A stretch of DNA of 64,000 nucleotides, taken from positions 310,001 to 374,000 of the forward strand of contig JAJEKV010000156.1 in assembly GCA_021234155.1 (NCBI GenBank), given 5' to 3'. The translations under genes and the position numbers were made by a program. This document shows positions 59,750 through 64,000 of this stretch, one piece after another. Under the pieces are notes generated by a model. It saw only the letters and a list, made by a program, of their open reading frames with translations, had not been told where the DNA came from and ran no database searches. Origin of the DNA: Isoetes taiwanensis (lineage: Eukaryota > Streptophyta > Lycopodiopsida > Isoetales > Isoetaceae). The stretch's first letter is position 1; every line of letters begins with the position of its first letter.

Positions 59750-60166
59750 ATGGCGCAGGAAACTGTGGTCCGGTTCTACAACGCCCTGTTGACCGGCGAC
59801 GTGCAGTCAGTCCGTAGCCTGATAGCAGCAGATCTAGAATGGCAATTCCACGGCCCCCGTTCCAACCAGCATCTGATGAGGATTCTAACGGGGGTCGACC
59901 GGGTTGGAGTTTTCCAGTTTAAGCCTTGGCAGATCTGCGCCATTGATGACAGGGTGTTTGCCGAAGGGGAGGGCCCTGATTCGCAGTCTTGGGTCCACAT
60001 CTGGACCGTCCAAAACGGCCTCATTGTTGAGCTTAGCGAGTGCTTCAATACCTCTGTTGTGGTGACCAGTTGTTGTTTAGATTCGAGCCTTTTCCGTTCT
60101 TCTCATACTCTCTGGCAGAGCCAGCTTTCTCCTTCTTCCTCTCCTGGTCTCGTCCTGGCCTTGTGA
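59750..60166 (+). CDS. WI12/SnoaL-like wound-induced protein, paralogue 2
   Basis: An intact single-exon gene of 138 residues. The first ATG is 59,750 in a good context (ttccATGGcg); the frame is open a little further upstream but without an ATG. Features in order: AQETVVRFYNALLTGDVQSV, DLEWQFHGP (about residues 30-38), QHLMRILTGVDRVG, RVFAEGEG, WVHIWTVQN (about 84-92), ECFNTSVVVT (about 100-109) and the closing SPGLVLAL. This is the plant wound-induced WI12 family of small NTF2/SnoaL-fold proteins, linked to wounding, stress and senescence; no catalytic activity is established. It shares all core motifs with the minus-strand paralogue at 40,141-40,587 but has a shorter middle-to-end segment. 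It has its own TATA box, and a long inverted repeat sits just upstream. Confidence 0.92.
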   Translation: MAQETVVRFYNALLTGDVQSVRSLIAADLEWQFHGPRSNQHLMRILTGVDRVGVFQFKPWQICAIDDRVFAEGEGPDSQSWVHIWTVQNGLIVELSECFNTSVVVTSCCLDSSLFRSSHTLWQSQLSPSSSPGLVLAL

Positions 60167-60336
60167 AACCACCCCTTTTTTTTTGCATTTTATATGCTCA
60201 TCCCAAACCCTGACACGTGTCCCTTGCATCTTGTACAATTGTAACATTTTTTACATGTATTTGCTGGAACCTTCCATTGGATTCCATATTTTAAATGAGC
60301 TTTTGTACCACGCATGTCTCTGCTGCATCAATGCTT

Positions 60337-60444
60337 TAACTAGGTCTCTAATCTGTATTGTACCACAACATACAATTACATACTAAGCTGTAACTAAGTC
60401 TCGAACATGTATTGTACCACAACATGCAATTACAAACTAAGCTG
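60337..60444. repeat. 54-bp tandem duplication downstream of the WI12 gene
   Basis: 60,337-60,390 and 60,391-60,444 both run from taacta(g/a)gtctc to actaagctg with tgtattgtaccacaacat inside. They differ at only a few positions and start 171 bp after the stop codon, so they could fall in the 3' untranslated region. Confidence 0.92.
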
Positions 60445-60862
60445 ATGCCCAAGATGAAACCAATAGGAAACCACTACTTCTATTATCAACTGCATAACAA
60501 TCCTAGCGAGACCCCTCTAATTGCAAAGTTTTACTCTCCAGTCCGATAGACCTTTTGGTCCCCGTGTAATTAAAATTGGAAGAAGTTGTTGATTTGTATG
60601 TGTTGGAGAAATGAGCAGGTCACATAATCTTGTGAATGTACAAAATATAAAGTTGGCACTTACAGATAAAGGAATCAAATAGAACTAATTTTGTTGGAGG
60701 GCATAAGAGATACCATGTGTTTTTTCGGCCATATGTCAAGTTTGAATGATTTAAATCTTTGTTCACATGTTTAGCCCATGAAGAAATCTTTTGACCATTT
60801 AGACTAGTTAATGATTTTATCTCACATCGGACAGAGCAAGGTAACAAATTCAAGTACACCAC

Positions 60863-61105
60863 ACAGTATTAAAGAACATAGCATACTTGTAACAAGAGTT
60901 CCAACAAACCCCCCACTGTATTAAAGAACATAGCGTACTTGTAACAAGAATAAGCTAAGTTCCAACAAGTTTATTTTCATTCTTTCTTATTCTCATTGTC
61001 TCTCATAGTGCTTAACATTCTTCAAATTAAAGGTAGAAATGATAGTGCTTAACAATTTTGAAGTTAAAAATATGAATAGTAATGCTTAACATTCTTCAAA
61101 TTGAT
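60863..61105. repeat. Two further short tandem repeats
   Basis: gtattaaagaacatagc(a/g)tacttg and its flank occur at 60,863 and 60,915. tagtgcttaacattcttcaa and variants occur at 61,006, 61,043 and 61,077. Both are imperfect and non-coding. Confidence 0.85.
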
Positions 61106-62126
61106 CGTATGACGGTCCATGAGTTTATTTTAGAAATGTCAAAGCTACACGATATTTTCCTGCATTGACATTGCTTTTTCTTCGCATTAAAACAAGCACC
61201 AATCTGAGAGATGCACCGCAGTAAGAGCAAACATATCCATAGCCCTTTGCAGATTCCAATTTAACTGAAAATGGCTGTTATACTCTAGGCCAAAAAGAGT
61301 TGCATTAATTACCATTCATGCTTCATAGTCCTTACATGTAGATAACACATTTGAGATATTCTCAGTTGTATATAACATTCTAGTTGGATTAGTAGTGGCA
61401 AAGCAATTTAGAACCCCATCAGCCCAAATATTGATAATCATGCCAGTCACAAGTATTGCAGCCCCCATCATAAATTGTGGAGTCCTCCATCTTTAATTAC
61501 GGTATGTATCAAAATGAAAAATCCAACATGTTTGTATGTATGCATTTAATGTTCTATATGTAGCACAATAACAGTGGGTCCAGGGGGGTTTGATATGGAT
61601 GCATAAATCACTATCCATGAGACCATAGACGATACCCCAAAAACATTTGGATAGGTTATTTTATATTAAAAAAAAAACAAGGTGCTGTGCACGAACCCCT
61701 CCGTGATCCGAGAGTGAAATGGCTTAAATCACACTTCAAAGTCATGTTTTCGAGCATATACTGACATATACTTGGAATATGCCACAAACCCACATGGATG
61801 AGGGTTTTCCCCTTAGGGACAACCCAAAAAACTAGACTCAAACATATCAGTGGAATGCTATTTCCATGCCCAATTCATAATTCGTAAGGCAAGGCATTCA
61901 AATACGCTAATAACTCACAAATTGAATGTTGCAAATAGGAAAAAGAAACACAATCCATTAACCTTGAACATATCGAACGACGAGAAGCAAGAATGATGAT
62001 TTTGTTGGTGTTTTAGTTTTCTTTATCGGGGCTCAACACATGCACGCACTGTAGCCCGGTTCTCCAAGATTCAAGGAATTCGATTTTTTATTGCTATTTT
62101 TGTTTTCTAAATTTGAAATTGCCTCC
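61106..62126. other. A+T-rich intergenic DNA, no gene
   Basis: Only short frames are present, and no repeat or regulatory structure stands out. Confidence 0.5.
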
Positions 62127-62802
62127 AGAATTACGCTAGTTCTACAGTGCAAGTTCGGGCAACGCTTCTACGGTGTTTTTGGCAAACTAGTTGTTTTTAA
62201 AAAATTGTTATTTTTAATCTTTCTCTTTCTTGGAGTTGATTTATAGTTGCGTAGCTATATAAATTAGTTGTCGATGGGGCAGGCGCAAAGGGGGACTTAT
62301 TTTGATGTGCCACTAGGGTTGGAGTTGGGGTTGGTGTAGAGGGATAATTTTTATACATGGACTTTGAGGATTTGCTTAGTCAACTTTTACCCAATTTAGA
62401 AGCTATGCTAATAATTTTTATACATGGACTTTGAGGATTTGCTTAGTCAACTTTTACATAAGATATGGAGAGAGAGTAGGAATGGGCCAGATGCAAAGGG
62501 AGGCAGGTGAATAGCGAGGTTTTTTATGTTAAAGTTATGCCAATTCCTATGGTGCAAGAAAAAATGGGCTTTTGAATTACGCTTAGTTCTACTTTCGCAA
62601 GTTAGGGCAATGCTTCTACAATATTTTTGGTAAGCTAGTTGATCCCCGTAGTTATTTTTAATCTTTGTCTTTTCGGGAGTTGATTGCTAGTTGCCTGGGT
62701 ATATAGATTATTTGTCAATGGGGCAAGTGTACGGAGGGGGGGGCCTAGGGGGGGAGCTTATTTTAATGCACCACGAGGTTGGGATTGCGGTTGGTGTAGA
62801 GG
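62127..62802. repeat. Diverged direct duplication of about 220-230 bp, plus a 67-bp offset repeat
   Basis: 62,127-62,346 and 62,570-62,802 share ttacgct(t)agttct, gggcaa(c/t)gcttcta, ttatttttaatctt, ggagttgatt and ggttggtgtagaggg in the same order, with many substitutions. Between them the 47-bp stretch starting ataatttttatacatggact occurs twice (62,344 and 62,411), nearly unchanged, so it duplicated much later. Confidence 0.82.
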
Positions 62803-63318
62803 GGGCACAAGACTGGCCAATTTAGAATTACACAAGATGAATTAGAAAGCAAGACAATATTTACTTCCAATTTCTAGTGGAGGGATGTATGATCATGAAG
62901 CAGTCATCAAAGCCACTATTTCTAGAGCTTTTTCCATTGGTTGGGTTGAGCAAAAAGGGGAGAAGAGGGTAAGGGGTGTTTTGAAAAAGTTGTCAGATAA
63001 TTATATTGTGTTGTGTGAGGGTGATGTCACCTTTTAGCTCCCTGTTGTTTAAAAAAGTTGTCGAATAATTACATTGTGTTGTGTGAAAGTGTTGCGTTAT
63101 AATGTGCATGACTAGTTGTGTGAGTGTGTTGAGACAAGTTTGGTGTTGCATGTGTTAGCTGTCAAAACACGAACTTAGAAACCTAGAGGACATATAAAAT
63201 TTCTCGAAAATCAAGCATAGATTTGAAAGGAATAAAATAGGTGAGGTTGAAATTGCATCAGTTTAATACATCCTACTGGAACAGTACATTTAAGGAGAAT
63301 ATTCAGGCATGAAAATTC
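62803..63318. other. Intergenic DNA, nothing recognised
   Basis: A gttgtc(a/g)(g/a)ataattatattgtgttgtgtga phrase occurs twice (about 62,989 and 63,057). No coding feature was seen. Confidence 0.45.
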
Positions 63319-63528
63319 TCAAAGATTCTGCTGGTAGACGACATTAGATTCCAATTTGCCTTTCATAAACTGGTAGTGCACAAGCCTGCCTTGTGCTGCC
63401 TTGTGTAAGGGCAGACCCAAGGTCACTGCATCTCGTTTTATGCCCTCTTGCTTCATGTTCTTAAAATATTCAACTGCACAAATTCCCTTCATAGCACTCA
63501 AAAAAATGATTGCAATCCCAGCAACCAC
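63319..63528 (-). pseudogene. PPR-like protein fragment
   Basis: A 69-residue minus-strand frame containing VEYFKNMKQEGIKRDAVTLG and GRLVHYQFMKGKLESNVV. The spacing and residues (Y/LFxxMxxEGIxxDxVT, then QGRxVHxxxxKxxxESNVV) match the end of one PPR motif and the start of the next in plant PLS-class PPR proteins, which act in organelle RNA processing. Only about one and a half motifs are present, with no continuation in frame on either side, so it is a decayed fragment. Confidence 0.5.
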
Positions 63529-64000
63529 TATAACTCAAATCACAACATCTTGCTCACGGGCTCCATAAAGATGTTATATGCTTCTAGAGTATTACGCATC
63601 GCATACAATAAGGATTTTCTCGAGCGACGCTTAGGCATATAATTAAAGACAACGAGAAGTAGCCGGTTATCCTCTCGTGTGTATTGCAATGATGTTCCAA
63701 ACAGTGGCTTCTAGTCTAAAGATTCCATATCCACAAAGCTCAAAAGGAAGATGGCAAAGATCCCGAACTTGAATGAAGCGGGGAGCCGTTACATATACTA
63801 CGTGGTACTAAGAGGTCATGGGGATGGAAGCGCATCTATGCTTGTTTAAGAAGTATACATCCATTCATATGCATCTTCTTATTGTCATATCTTCTTAATG
63901 ATATGATGCTAGGTCAATGCTTGCTACATAGCCCTAAGACCTTTGACGGATTACCATATTAGCATAAACATAATAAAACAACAACTCTCTAAGCGCAAAT
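63529..64000. other. Window end, no gene recognised
   Basis: Short frames only. Continuation of the PPR-like fragment in other frames was looked for and not found. Confidence 0.4.

Overview
The window reads as nuclear DNA of a land plant. Two intronless genes encode wound-induced WI12/SnoaL-like proteins, a family known from plants. There is a PPR-like fragment, there are plant-style CACTA and hAT DNA transposons, and several LINEs carry the plant-type zinc-binding C-terminus. Coding density is very low, most of the sequence is A+T-rich repeat relics, and one end is a G+C-rich satellite. This fits a large repeat-rich genome such as a fern, lycophyte or gymnosperm, but the species cannot be settled by eye. 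There is no sign of bacterial gene organisation.

Layout. 1-18,003: a long tandem satellite with a monomer of about 1.07 kb. The first twelve units are one type (A). The next four are chimeric units (B) with a foreign 5' part. The array ends in a strongly diverged edge. 18,046-25,373: a probable CACTA-type region with a clear right terminus. It contains a long pyrimidine tract, a broken kinase-like gene lacking the catalytic Asp, a repeat block rich in telo-box motifs, and exon-like pieces of a possible transposon gene. 27,109-27,940: a non-autonomous hAT element with an 8-bp target duplication. 28,453-32,422 (minus): a decayed DDE-like transposase gene with two zinc-finger-like motifs. 34,321-35,739: the 3' part of a LINE with a poly-A tail. 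35,740-40,140: intergenic DNA with a tRNA-like 3' half next to a perfect G+C palindrome.

40,141-40,587 (minus) and 59,750-60,166 (plus) are the two genes that look intact: divergent WI12-family paralogues about 19 kb apart, each with a plausible TATA box. Between them lies a repeat graveyard. At 45,397-47,290 two truncated minus-strand LINEs sit almost side by side, and the second is interrupted by a hAT MITE; all three insertions have target-site duplications. At 47,741 and 52,176 there are two identical 120-bp TATA-containing blocks. At 48,886-49,138 there are two consecutive long inverted repeats. At 52,413-52,664 there is a minisatellite of small potential hairpins, followed by a broken LINE reverse transcriptase that ends in a (TTCC)7 tail at 55,724. 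Two other 3' ends of that LINE family, with different tail repeats, lie at about 43.2 and 44.6 kb. The last 4 kb hold several short tandem duplications and a PPR fragment.

The genes form no pathway. The transposon parts do fit together: LINEs insert with long target duplications, hAT elements insert into LINEs, and the two WI12 genes stand as isolated single-exon genes in this background. The long serine/phenylalanine-rich open frame in the pyrimidine tract and the many frames in the satellite are not genes.
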